Counted from the first letter of the stretch, positions 35,104 to 43,888 are shown. The stretch is DNA of 64,000 bases from Sphingomonas xinjiangensis (GCF_014199255.1 NZ_JACIJF010000006.1:172076-236075); one strand, 5' to 3'. The notes: a model not told the origin generated them from the letters alone. Numbers and translations are program-made.

Positions 35104-35129
35104 CCGGCCAAAGCCGGCCTGGCCGGTCA
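35101..35129. terminator. bidirectional hairpin joining two convergent stop codons
   Basis: TGACCGGCC and GGCCGGTCA form a perfect 9-bp stem with an 11-base loop. The left TGA is the stop of the PRC-barrel gene and the right TCA is the stop of the minus-strand gene. No T run follows on either side, so it may block readthrough by structure alone. Confidence 0.6.
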
Positions 35130-35534
35130 GGGTAGCGGCAGGTCAGTCTGCGCTTCGCGGCGCGCCTTTGACTCGGCCTTGGCCTGGCGCGCCTGGCGTA
35201 CGAAGCAGCCGGTGCCGCCGCCCGCGCCCACGGGGGAGCAACTGCCGGTGCCGAATGCGCCTTCTTCCAGCGCGCCTTGCGAGCGCACGGCCCAGCTTTC
35301 GGTCTGCTGCGGCGGGCCGGGCTGTTCGCGCAGCGTCTTGGGAATGCGGAAGCGTTCGGATTCATCCAGGCGACGGCAGATCACCACTTCCTCGCCGTTG
35401 GAATTGGTCGGGCACTTGTCCTCGCCATAGATCACCAGGACGCCGTTCTGCGCGGCATTTTGCGCCTGCACGGCCGTGGGAGCCGCCATCGGCGCGGCGG
35501 CAACCGCCGCGAAAAGGGCAATGCGCTTCAGCAT
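35127..35534 (-). CDS. small secreted protein of unknown function
   Basis: A 135-residue protein with a clear Sec signal (MLKRIALFAAVAAAPMAAPT; cleavage after VQA, about residue 24). The mature part has IYGEDKCPTNSNGEEVVICR, RLDESERFRIPKTLRE and a Gly-rich stretch with GTGSCSPVGAGGGTGCFVR, so four cysteines may form two disulfides. The GEDKCPT--G-E-VVCRR-DE-ERFRIP pattern recurs in Sphingomonad secreted proteins, but I know of no function. It ends inside the shared hairpin. Confidence 0.75.
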   Translation of the reverse strand: MLKRIALFAAVAAAPMAAPTAVQAQNAAQNGVLVIYGEDKCPTNSNGEEVVICRRLDESERFRIPKTLREQPGPPQQTESWAVRSQGALEEGAFGTGSCSPVGAGGGTGCFVRQARQAKAESKARREAQTDLPLP

Positions 35535-35584
35535 GATCTACTCCTTCGAACCGGTCTTGCCCGGTTAACGCTTAACCGCGCCTG

Positions 35585-36124
35585 TCATATCCGTTTCGAC
35601 ACTGCAATGGCGACGCGGCACCCCATCCGGATCAGGCCGGACAGCACCGGATAGCCCAACGCAGTCTCCGCGCCGTGATCCAACGCGGTGTCGCGATGTT
35701 CCAGCTCCTCGGCCTGGAACTTCAGCACGGCCGTGCGCAGCTCGGGATCGTCGTCGTCGCGCGTCAGCTCGTCGACCTGCTGCTGGTAGTGCTTGTCGAT
35801 TTCGGTCTCCACCGCGGCGGTGCATGCCATCGCCGCCGAAGGCCCCATCGCCGCCGTCACTGCGCCCAGCGCGAACCCCGCCACATTCCAGAAAGGCTGC
35901 AACGCCGTCGGCCGGATGCCGCGCCGCGCCAGCATCGCGTCAAAGAACGCGCGGTGTTCTTCCTCCTGCAACGCCATGCCGTTGATCATTCGCGCCATCG
36001 GCGTGCGGTCGCCCATGATCGCCAGCTGCCCGGCATAGATGCGCGTCGCGCCATATTCGCCGGCCTGGTCGACCCGCACCATCATGTCGCGCGTTTCGCG
36101 CTTGTCTCCGGGCTTCCAGCTCAT
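35585..36124 (-). CDS. coq7: demethoxyubiquinone hydroxylase
   Basis: A 179-residue di-iron monooxygenase with ligand sets E23 (AGEYGA), E54/H57 (EEEH), E106 (AVETEIDKHY) and E140/H143 (EELEHRD), and the helical hydrophobic middle that docks on the membrane. It hydroxylates demethoxyubiquinone in ubiquinone synthesis, with the COQ9-like protein at 1.2 kb as likely partner. Its start overlaps the dsbB stop by four bases. Confidence 0.95.
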   Translation of the reverse strand: MSWKPGDKRETRDMMVRVDQAGEYGATRIYAGQLAIMGDRTPMARMINGMALQEEEHRAFFDAMLARRGIRPTALQPFWNVAGFALGAVTAAMGPSAAMACTAAVETEIDKHYQQQVDELTRDDDDPELRTAVLKFQAEELEHRDTALDHGAETALGYPVLSGLIRMGCRVAIAVSKRI

Positions 36125-36606
36125 GCGCGCGGCCTCCTTGCCGCCAGGATGAAGATCAGCACCGCCCCGCCCAGCGACAGGATCGCATTATACCCTGCCA
36201 GGCTGATCCCGAACAACGACCATTGCGGCACGTCGCAACGGATCATCGGCTTGCCGAGCGCTTCTTGCAGCATCGCCATCGGATCGCTGCCATGTGCCAG
36301 ACTGGTGGTGCAGGCAGTGATGCCCTGCCACCAATGATATTCCACACCGGCATGGAACACCCCGATGCCGCCGCTCACCGCCACCAGCACGGCCGCGAAC
36401 AGCACGAACAGCATCTGTACCGGGCGCGGCCGCACGACGAAGCTCAACGCCGCGACGATCATCGCGGCATAATGCGGCCAGCGCTGCCAATGGCACATCT
36501 CGCACGGCACCAGCCCGAACAGCTGAGATCCCCATGCCCCGGCGAGCAGCGCCGCGGGCAGGAGCAATGCGATCCAGCGCGCGGTGTGCAATCCGTCCCT
36601 GCGCAT
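36121..36606 (-). CDS. dsbB: disulfide bond formation protein DsbB
   Basis: A 161-residue protein with four membrane helices. It carries the redox pair PCEMCHWQRWPHY (C35, C38) and a second periplasmic loop with ITACTTS and PMIRCDVPQWSLFGISLAGYN. It reoxidises DsbA and passes electrons to ubiquinone, which fits its coupling to coq7. It starts three bases after ctpA ends. Confidence 0.9.
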   Translation of the reverse strand: MRRDGLHTARWIALLLPAALLAGAWGSQLFGLVPCEMCHWQRWPHYAAMIVAALSFVVRPRPVQMLFVLFAAVLVAVSGGIGVFHAGVEYHWWQGITACTTSLAHGSDPMAMLQEALGKPMIRCDVPQWSLFGISLAGYNAILSLGGAVLIFILAARRPRA

Positions 36607-36609
36607 GCC

Positions 36610-37950
36610 TCAGCGGCCCTTGGACGCGACCTGGCCGGCCTTGCTGCCGGTGCGCGACACGGTCTGGATCGCATAATGCAGCTGGAAGTCCTCGATGCCC
36701 TGCTTCTTCAGCGCCTCGGGCGTTGCCGAAAAGCGCGGGTCGATGCGGGCGTCGTCCTCCAGCACGGAATCGTCGACTTTGTCCTGGTTGATCAGGTGGC
36801 GGCGCAGATCGGCTTCGCGCAGCACCGGCCGCGTCTTGTAATCGGGGTCGGAGATCTGCGGCACCAGCAGGTCGGGCTTGATCCCGCCTTCCTGCACCGA
36901 ATGGCCCGAGGGCGTATAATAGCGGGCCGTCGTAAGCCGCAGCGCGGCGTGCTCGCCCATGGGCAGAATGGTCTGCACCGATCCCTTACCGAAGCTGCGT
37001 GTGCCCATCACCAGTGCGCGGTGATGGTCCTGCAACGCGCCCGCGACGATCTCCGATGCCGAAGCCGTGCCCGCATCCACCAGCACCACCAGCGGCAGCC
37101 CGGCGGTCAAGTCGCCCGGCACCATGCTCTCGGCATAATAACGCTCGATATCGCTCGCCGCACGCCCGCGCTGCGACACGATCTCGCCGTGGCTCAGGAA
37201 TACGTCTGAAACCGCGATCGCCTCGCTCAACAACCCGCCGCCATTGGCGCGAAGGTCGATGACATAGCCCGACGGCTTATGCCCCAGCTGCTTGTCGATG
37301 GCCTGGATCGCCTTCACCGTGTCCGCGCCGGTCTGCGCGGTGAAGGTGTTGATGTTGATGATGCCGACACCGTTCTTCACTTCCCACTTCACCGGCTTCT
37401 GCACGATCACTTCGCGCGTCAGGGTGAATTGCAGCGGCTTGTCCGCGCCCGGGCGGATGATCGTCATCGCGATCTTGCTGCCGGGCTGCCCACGCATCTG
37501 CTGCACCGCTTCGTCCAGGCTGCCGCCGACGATGAACTTGCCGTCGATATGGGTGATGTAGTCGCCCGGCTTGATCCCCGCGCGCGCGGCCGGCGTGTCT
37601 TCGGTCGGGGCGATCACCTTGACCGCGCCGTCTTCCTCGGTCACCGTCAGCCCCAGCCCGCCATAATTGCCCTGGGTCTGGATCTGGAGATTGTCATATT
37701 CCAGCCCGTCGGCATAGCTGCTGTGCGGATCCAGCGAGGCGAGCATCCCCTGGATCGCGCCCTCCATCAGCTTCTTGTCGTCGACCTTGTCGACATAGTT
37801 CGCCTTCACCTGAGTCAGCACGGCCATGAAGGTGTCGAGCTCGCGATAGCTGCCGGTATCCACACCGGCCATTGCGCCCGAAGCTATGGGGACCAGCGCC
37901 AGCGCGCCCACGGCGGCAGTCACCTGAAGAAACGAACGCAGCATCGACAC
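36610..37950 (-). CDS. ctpA: carboxy-terminal processing protease (S41 family)
   Basis: A 446-residue exported protease. The signal sequence ends near ASGAMA. An N-terminal helical region with VLTQVKANYVDKVDDKKLM precedes a PDZ domain (YGGLGLTVTEEDGAVKVIAP to KPGDYITHIDG) and the S41 core: YVIDLRANGGGLL, LVDAGTASASEIVAGALQDH (catalytic Ser) and GTRSFGKGSVQTI (catalytic Lys). It trims periplasmic proteins or cell-wall hydrolases. It follows envC (62 bases), a conserved pairing. Confidence 0.94.
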   Translation of the reverse strand: MSMLRSFLQVTAAVGALALVPIASGAMAGVDTGSYRELDTFMAVLTQVKANYVDKVDDKKLMEGAIQGMLASLDPHSSYADGLEYDNLQIQTQGNYGGLGLTVTEEDGAVKVIAPTEDTPAARAGIKPGDYITHIDGKFIVGGSLDEAVQQMRGQPGSKIAMTIIRPGADKPLQFTLTREVIVQKPVKWEVKNGVGIININTFTAQTGADTVKAIQAIDKQLGHKPSGYVIDLRANGGGLLSEAIAVSDVFLSHGEIVSQRGRAASDIERYYAESMVPGDLTAGLPLVVLVDAGTASASEIVAGALQDHHRALVMGTRSFGKGSVQTILPMGEHAALRLTTARYYTPSGHSVQEGGIKPDLLVPQISDPDYKTRPVLREADLRRHLINQDKVDDSVLEDDARIDPRFSATPEALKKQGIEDFQLHYAIQTVSRTGSKAGQVASKGR

Positions 37951-38012
37951 GAACTTTCAGTTCTGGGGATTTTCCCGGATATGGGGAAGGATAGCGGCCT
38001 TTTCACGGCCTG

Positions 38013-39179
38013 TCAGTCGAGCAATTGTACCAGGTCCACTGGCGTTCCCCGCCGCCGCAGCTCCACCGTTACGCGCGGTTCCTCGCCCCCGCCCGCGCGG
38101 CCGACCGGCGCGCCCTGCGCCACATGCTGCCCGACTCGTACCGCCACTGCGCCCAATCCCGCGAGCAGCGAGGTCCAGCCATTGCCGTGGTCCAGGATGA
38201 TCACGCCGCCATAGCCGCGAAACGGCCCGGCATAGGCCACGCGCCCCGCCGCGGGCGCCCGCACGCCGGCATGTGCTGCGCAGGCGAGCGTCAGCCCGCG
38301 CGCGCGCACGCCGGTGGCCGACAATTCGCCAAAGCCGGTCGCCAGCCGTCCCCACACCGGCAGCAGATAGGGCCGTCCCCCCGGCGCTCGCGCGGCAAGC
38401 GTATCCCGCGCCGAGGGGCGGGGCAGGGGCCCTTCCAGTCCGGCGAGCGATGCGCGCACTTCGGCGGCGCTGCCCGCGCTGTCCATCTGGTCGGCGATCT
38501 CGCGGGCGCGCTCGCCCATTGCGATCGCCCGGTCGCTTTCCACCAGCGCCGTGCGGCCCAGCGCCTGTGAGCGCAGGCGATGCTCGGCCCCCAGCTGTAC
38601 CAGCGCCAGCCGCTCGTCCTCCAGCCGTGCCCGGCTCTGCTGCAAGCGGGTGGCGGCGCTGCCGGCGGTCGCGCGCAACTGGCTCACCCGCTGCAACTCC
38701 GCGCGCACCCCGGCGGTACGCGCCTCCACCAGCGGCAACGCGGCGCCCAGGGCGGCACGGACATGCACCATGTCGGTGGTCGAGCCCGGCTGGATCAGTG
38801 CCAGGATCGGCGGCCGCCGCGCCATGGATTGCAGCGCGGCGAGCAGCTTCAGGATCGGGCTCTGCTGCGCGCGAAGGCCGGCGCGCTGCGCGGCAAGCAG
38901 CCGGTCGACGATCGCGATCCGCGCATCGGCAGCGGCGATGTCGGCCTCTGCCGCGCGAATTCGCTCATTGGCTGCCGCTTCTTCTGCCCTGGCCTGCGCG
39001 GCGCGGTCGCCTTCGGCAGCGGCGGCGCGCTCCAGTGCCTGCGCGCGCCCCCGCGCGGCGGAAGCCTCGGCGGAAGCGGACCTGAGCCGCACCTGCTGAT
39101 CCCCCAGGCTTGGCGCCTGCGCGCCCGCCAGGCTGCCGGTCGCCAAAATCGCGGCGAGTGCCACCGGCACGAGGATCAT
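38013..39179 (-). CDS. EnvC-like murein hydrolase activator with degenerate LytM domain
   Basis: A 388-residue protein: signal peptide (cleavage near AGAQA), a long Ala/Arg/Glu coiled coil (about 25-250), then a LytM/M23 fold (about 280-388) with VRAPAAGRVAYAGPFRGYGG and VIILDHGNGWTSLLAGL. The zinc-binding H-x3-D of active M23 peptidases is not visible (GLTLACAAHAG in its place), as in EnvC-type activators of amidases. It likely works with FtsEX, also encoded here at 12.8-14.4 kb. ATG 39179 follows GAAGGG. Confidence 0.85.
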   Translation of the reverse strand: MILVPVALAAILATGSLAGAQAPSLGDQQVRLRSASAEASAARGRAQALERAAAAEGDRAAQARAEEAAANERIRAAEADIAAADARIAIVDRLLAAQRAGLRAQQSPILKLLAALQSMARRPPILALIQPGSTTDMVHVRAALGAALPLVEARTAGVRAELQRVSQLRATAGSAATRLQQSRARLEDERLALVQLGAEHRLRSQALGRTALVESDRAIAMGERAREIADQMDSAGSAAEVRASLAGLEGPLPRPSARDTLAARAPGGRPYLLPVWGRLATGFGELSATGVRARGLTLACAAHAGVRAPAAGRVAYAGPFRGYGGVIILDHGNGWTSLLAGLGAVAVRVGQHVAQGAPVGRAGGGEEPRVTVELRRRGTPVDLVQLLD

Positions 39180-39195
39180 GCGCCGCCCTTCGACT

Positions 39196-39224
39196 CCCCT
39201 CCCTTTCAGGGAGGGGCTAGGGGT
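39196..39224. repeat. short palindromic intergenic repeat, copy B
   Basis: CCCCTCCCT-TTC-AGGGAGGGG-CTAGGGGT is the reverse complement of copy A (31467-31496) apart from the loop. It lies in the 203-base gap between rlmH and envC inside an otherwise tight operon; a second weak hairpin (CTCCCTTCCAGGAAAGGGAAG) is at about 39331. Confidence 0.6.
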
Positions 39225-39382
39225 CGGTGCGCGCGTCTGCGCGCTCAAAAGAGCGCCTGAAGCGGGGACAGCAAAGCGCCACCCGGGGCATCGAGCCTCG
39301 GCCGGCGATAACCCCACCTCTTGATCCGCTCCCTTCCAGGAAAGGGAAGAAGCGTCGACGCTCTGTGGGTCCGACACCCCCA

Positions 39383-39805
39383 TCACCCTTCCCGGTGATA
39401 CGGATGGCCCGCCAGGATCGAACTCGCCCGCCACAATTGTTCGGCCAGCATCGCACGCGCCATCATGTGCGGCCAGGTCGCCTTGCCGAACGATAACAGC
39501 ATGTGCGCCTCGCTCCGCTGCGCATCGTCGAACCCGTCGGCGGCGCCGATCAGGAAACGCGTCTCGCGGATACCATCGTCGCGCCAGCGGCCCAGCCGCT
39601 CGGCCAGCGTTTTGGAAGGCAGGTTCTCGCCCTTTTCATCCAGCATCACGATGCGGGTGGCGGGCTCGACCGGCGGCAGCTTGCCGCCGGTATCGGGAAG
39701 CTCGGTGACGCGGGTAGGCCAGCCGACGCGCTTCAGATAGCGCTCGACCAGTTCGGCCTCGGGCGACCGGCCGATGCGCCCCCGCGCCACGATGTGGAGC
39801 AGCAT
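39383..39805 (-). CDS. rlmH: 23S rRNA pseudouridine-1915 N3-methyltransferase RlmH
   Basis: A 140-residue SPOUT methyltransferase. It starts MLLHIVARGRIGRSPEAELV, and has IVMLDEKGENLPSKTLAERL, FLIGAADGF and the C-terminal knot AEQLWRASSILAGHPYHREG. It modifies the decoding region of the ribosome's large subunit. It follows rsfS by 13 bases; rsfS-rlmH is a widely conserved pair. Confidence 0.96.
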   Translation of the reverse strand: MLLHIVARGRIGRSPEAELVERYLKRVGWPTRVTELPDTGGKLPPVEPATRIVMLDEKGENLPSKTLAERLGRWRDDGIRETRFLIGAADGFDDAQRSEAHMLLSFGKATWPHMMARAMLAEQLWRASSILAGHPYHREG

Positions 39806-39818
39806 CGGTCGCTGACGC

Positions 39819-40199
39819 TCAGGCCTGGGCGGCGGGCGCAGTGTCTCCGAACGCCCACATCCGCTCCAGATTGTAGAAGGTGCGGACTTCGGGGCGGAAC
39901 AGGTGGACGATCACGTCGCCGGCATCGATCAGCACCCAATCGGCGGTGGCCAGGCCCTCGATGCGGGGGCTGCGGCCGAACTCGGCCTTGATCTTCTCGC
40001 CCAGCTTGGCGGCCATCGACGCGACCTGACGCGTGGATCGGCCGCTTGCAACGACCATGTAATCGGCGATGCTCGACTTGCCGGCGAGCGGGATCGAAAC
40101 GGTCTCAACCGCCTGATCGTCCTCCAGCGAGTCTAGGATCAGCTTGTGCAGCGCATCGGCGTCGTCGGCGATCGCCTGCACATGGGGGGTAGTTGCCAA
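39819..40199 (-). CDS. rsfS: ribosomal silencing factor RsfS
   Basis: A 126-residue protein with the DUF143 fold: LHKLILDSLEDDQAVETVSI, SSIADYMVVASGRSTRQVAS and ADWVLIDAGDVIVHLFRPEV. It binds ribosomal protein uL14 and blocks subunit joining during starvation. The start is TTG 40199: AAGGAG sits five bases before it and overlaps the nadD stop codon, so nadD and rsfS translation are linked. Confidence 0.93.
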   Translation of the reverse strand: MATTPHVQAIADDADALHKLILDSLEDDQAVETVSIPLAGKSSIADYMVVASGRSTRQVASMAAKLGEKIKAEFGRSPRIEGLATADWVLIDAGDVIVHLFRPEVRTFYNLERMWAFGDTAPAAQA

Positions 40200-40208
40200 G
40201 ATAGCTCC

Positions 40209-40868
40209 TTAAGGTTGCAACACGCCTGTGCTGACGCTTGGTGTCGGCACGGGCGAAATCGATATGGTGTCTCGATTGCCGCCCGGAAAGTGCCGGTGCC
40301 AGGCGGGATCGACAGCCCGAAGGCTTGTCGCTGAAGTCGGATCGGGGCGAAAGCGCAGCAACACGAGGGCCGGCAATCTCCAACACGTCCAATTCTTTGC
40401 CTGGCCTGCGGGCCGCACAGCGCGCCGCAGCCAACTCATCGCAGGACTTGCGTGAGCCCGTGCAGTATAGCCCGGGCGCGCAACAACCGCAATCGGAACC
40501 GTGCGTGCGATCGTGCGCCATGCGCGCCAGCGATGGAATTGCGCCAGATTGTCCTCGCCCATCAGCCAGACGAAGCGGTGCTGCGGATATCGCCGCACCA
40601 GCTTGGCAAGCGTGTCGGCGGTGTAGCGGGTGCCCAACTCGGCTTCGATCGCGGTGGGCCGGATGGGAGTATGCCGGGCGACGTGCCGCGCGGAAGCGAG
40701 CCGCGCCGCCAGCGGCGCCATGCCCGCTTCAGGCTTCAACGGATTGCCGGGCGATACCAGCCACCACACTTCGTCCAGCCCCAATGCCCGCATCGCGTTC
40801 AGCGAGACCCGCCGATGCCCCCCATGTGCCGGATTGAACGAGCCACCCAGAAGCCCGATGCGTTTCAC
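40209..40868 (-). CDS. nadD: nicotinate-nucleotide adenylyltransferase
   Basis: A 219-residue nucleotidyltransferase with GLLGGSFNPAHGGHRRVS (5-22), WWLVSPGNPLK, FVWLMGEDNLAQFHRW and a C-terminal ISISPVPTPSVSTG in place of the usual IS-S-T-IR. It makes nicotinate adenine dinucleotide for NAD+ synthesis. Its ATG overlaps the parE stop by four bases, so it is translationally coupled to a toxin gene. Confidence 0.93.
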   Translation of the reverse strand: MKRIGLLGGSFNPAHGGHRRVSLNAMRALGLDEVWWLVSPGNPLKPEAGMAPLAARLASARHVARHTPIRPTAIEAELGTRYTADTLAKLVRRYPQHRFVWLMGEDNLAQFHRWRAWRTIARTVPIAVVARPGYTARAHASPAMSWLRRAVRPAGQAKNWTCWRLPALVLLRFRPDPTSATSLRAVDPAWHRHFPGGNRDTISISPVPTPSVSTGVLQP

Positions 40869-41152
40869 AAGCGCCCCGCGAGCAATTGTGCACCGTGCAG
40901 CACGCGCAGGATCGGGACATGGCCGGCCGCTATTGGATAGAAGATCAGATATTGCGTGCCCGGAACGCGCCAGCGCCGCCGCCCGGCACTTTGGGTCGCT
41001 TGCCCGGCGCGCGGGAGTTCGGACAGCAGGCGCGCTGCTCTGACGATCCGTTCCGCAAGATCAACGGCGATCGACGGATCGACCCTTTGGTAGTAGCTGG
41101 CGATGCGCTTGAGGTCGGCTTGGGCAAGTAACGCCCAACGAATGTCCAGCAC
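40865..41152 (-). CDS. parE: RelE/ParE family toxin
   Basis: A 95-residue protein: LDIRWALLAQADLKRIASYY, LAERIVRAARLLSELPRAGQ, then RRRWRVPGTQYLIFYPI and the ParE end ILRVLHGAQ. ParE toxins inhibit gyrase and RelE-type ones cut mRNA; the final VLHGAQ favours ParE. The start is GTG 41152, which shares its G with the parD TAG stop. The gene also overlaps nadD by four bases. Confidence 0.88.
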   Translation of the reverse strand: MLDIRWALLAQADLKRIASYYQRVDPSIAVDLAERIVRAARLLSELPRAGQATQSAGRRRWRVPGTQYLIFYPIAAGHVPILRVLHGAQLLAGRL

Positions 41153-41427
41153 TAAGCCGCCGGGTCGCGACGCAAGCCGGCGATCCAATCCTCCACATCC
41201 TCCTGCTTCGCGAATGCGCCGTCGTCGATCTGCCGTTCGGCTTCTGCAAGCGAGGCGAGCAGCGCCGTCTCGGTCAGCGTGACGCTCTCCGCTTGATGCC
41301 CGGCGACTAGCCGGATCGCCTCGGCGGCAAGATCCGCAACGCTGCGCCCTTGCGCCGCCGCCAATTGCTCCACCACCGCCAGGGTATCCGCATCGACATA
41401 GGCCGTAATGGCAGCGGGCTTGTTCAT
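41152..41427 (-). CDS. parD: ParD-like ribbon-helix-helix antitoxin
   Basis: A 91-residue protein. The N-terminal AAITAYVDADTLAVVEQLAA then GRSVADLAAEAIRL is a CopG/MetJ ribbon-helix-helix DNA-binding domain. The acidic C-terminus (ERQIDDGAFAKQEDVEDWIA) should neutralise the toxin. It overlaps parE by one base and follows proA by 31 bases, so an autoregulated promoter could lie only in that short gap or within proA. Confidence 0.87.
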   Translation of the reverse strand: MNKPAAITAYVDADTLAVVEQLAAAQGRSVADLAAEAIRLVAGHQAESVTLTETALLASLAEAERQIDDGAFAKQEDVEDWIAGLRRDPAA

Positions 41428-41458
41428 GGCCGTAAGCTACGCCGCGCGCGGCGTCGCT

Positions 41459-42718
41459 TCAAGGCCGCGCCTGGCCGGTGCCGCGCACGATCCATTTATA
41501 GGTCGTAAGCCCTTCCAACGCCACGGGCCCGCGCGCGTGCAGCCGCCCGGTGGAAATGCCGATCTCGGCGCCCAGCCCGAACTCGCCACCATCGGCGAAC
41601 TGGGTGGAGGCGTTCCACATCACGATCGCGCTATCCACCTGCGCCAGGAACCGTTCGGCCACCGCCGCGTCCCGCGTCACGATCGCGTCGGTATGTCCCG
41701 ATCCATGCCGACCGATATGGGCCATCGCTTCGTCGGGCCCATCAACCAGCTTCACCGCCAGCACTGCGTCGAGATATTCGGTGTCCCAATCCGCGTCCGC
41801 CACGGCCACCGTGCGCGGCTCGACCGCCTGCACTTCGCCATCGCCGCGCAGTTCGCACCCGGCCTCGGCAAGCGCGGCCAGCACCGCCGCCGTGCCGCCA
41901 AAGCCGCGATCGACCAACAGTGTCTCGGTCGCCCCGCAAATCCCCGTCCGACGCATCTTCGCATTCAGCGCCAGCTCGCGCGCCATCGCCGGATCGGCGG
42001 CGGCGTGGAGGTAGGTGTGGTTCAAACCGTCGAGATGCGCCAGCACCGGCACCCGCGCCTCGGCCTGCACCCGCGCCACCAGTCCCTTGCCTCCGCGTGG
42101 CACCACCATGTCGATCAAGCCCGCGGCCCCAAGCATCGCGCCCACTGCCGCGCGGTCGGTCACCGGCACCAGCTGCACGGCATCCGTCGGCATGCCGCCC
42201 GCCGCCAACCCTTCGACCAGGGCGGCATGTACCGCCCGGTTGCTGCGGATCGCCTCGGATCCGCCGCGCAGGATCGCGGCATTGCCCGCCATTGCACACA
42301 GCGCGCCGGCGTCGGCGGTCACGTTGGGCCGGCTTTCATAGATGATGCCGATCACGCCGATCGGCACGCGCACCCGGCTCAGCGCCAGCCCGTTGGGCCG
42401 TTCCACGCGCTCAATCACTGCGCCCACTGGATCCGTCAGCGCGGCCACCGCCGCGACGCCGTCGGCCATCGCCGCGATCCGGCCGGCGTCGAGCTTCAGC
42501 CGGTCGAGCATCGCGCCCGACAGCCCCGCCGCCTGTGCCGCGGCGACATCCTGCGCGTTGGCCGCCTGGATCGTGTCCGCGGCATCGCGCAGCGCCTGCG
42601 CCCCGGCCCGCAGCGCGGCGCTTTTGGCCTCGCTGGGCATCGCGGCAAGCAGCCGTGCGGCGGTTCGCGCCCGCGCACTCATGTCGGCGATCAGATTTCG
42701 ACTATCGGCTTCGGCCAT
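41459..42718 (-). CDS. proA: gamma-glutamyl phosphate reductase
   Basis: A 419-residue aldehyde-dehydrogenase-superfamily enzyme: [36 protein letters not shown], the catalytic Cys in [13 protein letters not shown], and [20 protein letters not shown]. It reduces glutamyl-5-phosphate to the semialdehyde for proline synthesis. ATG 42718 ([10 protein letters not shown]) is preferred to ATG 42733. No proB is seen nearby; in many alphaproteobacteria proB lies elsewhere with obgE. Confidence 0.94.
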   Translation of the reverse strand: MAEADSRNLIADMSARARTAARLLAAMPSEAKSAALRAGAQALRDAADTIQAANAQDVAAAQAAGLSGAMLDRLKLDAGRIAAMADGVAAVAALTDPVGAVIERVERPNGLALSRVRVPIGVIGIIYESRPNVTADAGALCAMAGNAAILRGGSEAIRSNRAVHAALVEGLAAGGMPTDAVQLVPVTDRAAVGAMLGAAGLIDMVVPRGGKGLVARVQAEARVPVLAHLDGLNHTYLHAAADPAMARELALNAKMRRTGICGATETLLVDRGFGGTAAVLAALAEAGCELRGDGEVQAVEPRTVAVADADWDTEYLDAVLAVKLVDGPDEAMAHIGRHGSGHTDAIVTRDAAVAERFLAQVDSAIVMWNASTQFADGGEFGLGAEIGISTGRLHARGPVALEGLTTYKWIVRGTGQARP

Positions 42719-42762
42719 GCCGCTTGCTAGCATGCCCGCGGGGAAACGGAACAGGGGGCACC

Positions 42763-43833
42763 ATGGGGGGAATCGAAGCGGCGGGCGAGCTGGTCACCGG
42801 CGGCTTGCTGGGGCGAGCGATGGATCACCCGTCCGGCGGCGTCCATGCCGGCCGTGGCGGGGGCATGTGCCTTAATTGCGGCACCGCGCTGATTGGCGAG
42901 CATTGCCACGAATGCGGCCAGCCTGGCCATGTCCACCGCTCGCTCCACGCCGTCGGGCATGAGATCGTCCACGGCGTCTTCCATTTCGAAGGCAAGTTCT
43001 GGCGCACGCTGCCGCTGCTCGCCTGGCGCCCCGGTGATCTCACGCGCCGCTACATTGCGGGTGAGCGCGCGCGCTTCGTCTCGCCCATGGCGATCTTTCT
43101 CTTTTCGCTCTTCGCCATGTTCGCGGTGTTCTCCTGGGCCGGCGTGACGCCGACCACCGAGCTCAAGGGCAACACCGCCAAGCCGCTCGCCGCGATCGAG
43201 GAAGAGCGCAAGGCCGTGGCCGAGCGCCGGGACGAGGCGATCAAGGACCGCGACAAACTTTCGCCCGCCGACCCCGACCGTGCCGATGAACAAGCGCGCA
43301 TCGACGACGCCACCGCCCGGCTAAAGGCGCTGGAGATCGCCGCGGCCCCGCTGCGCAAGGCCGGCGAAGTCCCCGTGTCGGACGAAGTCAGCTACACCGG
43401 CAATCCTTTCCTCGATCACGGGATCGAGAAATGGCAGAAGAACCCGTCGCTGATGCTCTACAAGCTTCAGTCCTCGGGCTATAAATTTTCCTGGCTGCTT
43501 ATTCCGCTGTCGCTGCCGTTCCTCTGGCTGCTGTTCTTCTGGCGCCGTGAGTACAAGCTGTACGACCATGCGATCTTCATCATCTATTCGATCGCGTTCA
43601 TGTCGCTGTTGTTCATCGTGCTGAGCGTCGCGTCGGCGGTCGGCGTCGCTTCGGACTTGGTGCAGGTGCTGGCGATGATCGTGCCCTTCGTCCACATCAC
43701 GCGCCAGCTGCAACAGGCCTACCATCTCGGCTGGCCCTCCGCGATCGTCCGCGCGGTGATCCTCACCGCCTTTATCGGCATTGTCCTGTCGCTCTTCGTG
43801 CTGATCCTGCTGACGATGGGCGCGACAGGGTAG
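42763..43833 (+). CDS. DUF3667 zinc-ribbon membrane protein
   Basis: A 356-residue protein. The N-terminal ribbon [18 protein letters not shown] (C36, C39, C48, C51) is followed by a conserved helical block with [19 protein letters not shown] and [20 protein letters not shown]. There is one membrane helix, a highly charged coiled coil (about 155-205, Glu/Arg/Lys/Asp), and then four or five more helices. This is the DUF3667 architecture. Function is unknown; the cytoplasmic zinc site linked to a membrane bundle suggests a sensor or assembly factor. It is divergent from proA. Confidence 0.82.
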   Translation: MGGIEAAGELVTGGLLGRAMDHPSGGVHAGRGGGMCLNCGTALIGEHCHECGQPGHVHRSLHAVGHEIVHGVFHFEGKFWRTLPLLAWRPGDLTRRYIAGERARFVSPMAIFLFSLFAMFAVFSWAGVTPTTELKGNTAKPLAAIEEERKAVAERRDEAIKDRDKLSPADPDRADEQARIDDATARLKALEIAAAPLRKAGEVPVSDEVSYTGNPFLDHGIEKWQKNPSLMLYKLQSSGYKFSWLLIPLSLPFLWLLFFWRREYKLYDHAIFIIYSIAFMSLLFIVLSVASAVGVASDLVQVLAMIVPFVHITRQLQQAYHLGWPSAIVRAVILTAFIGIVLSLFVLILLTMGATG

Positions 43834-43888
43834 GGCGGTCCACGCTGGTGTTATGCCGGCGCCCGAAGTGCAGCAGTGCGCGCCCGAG

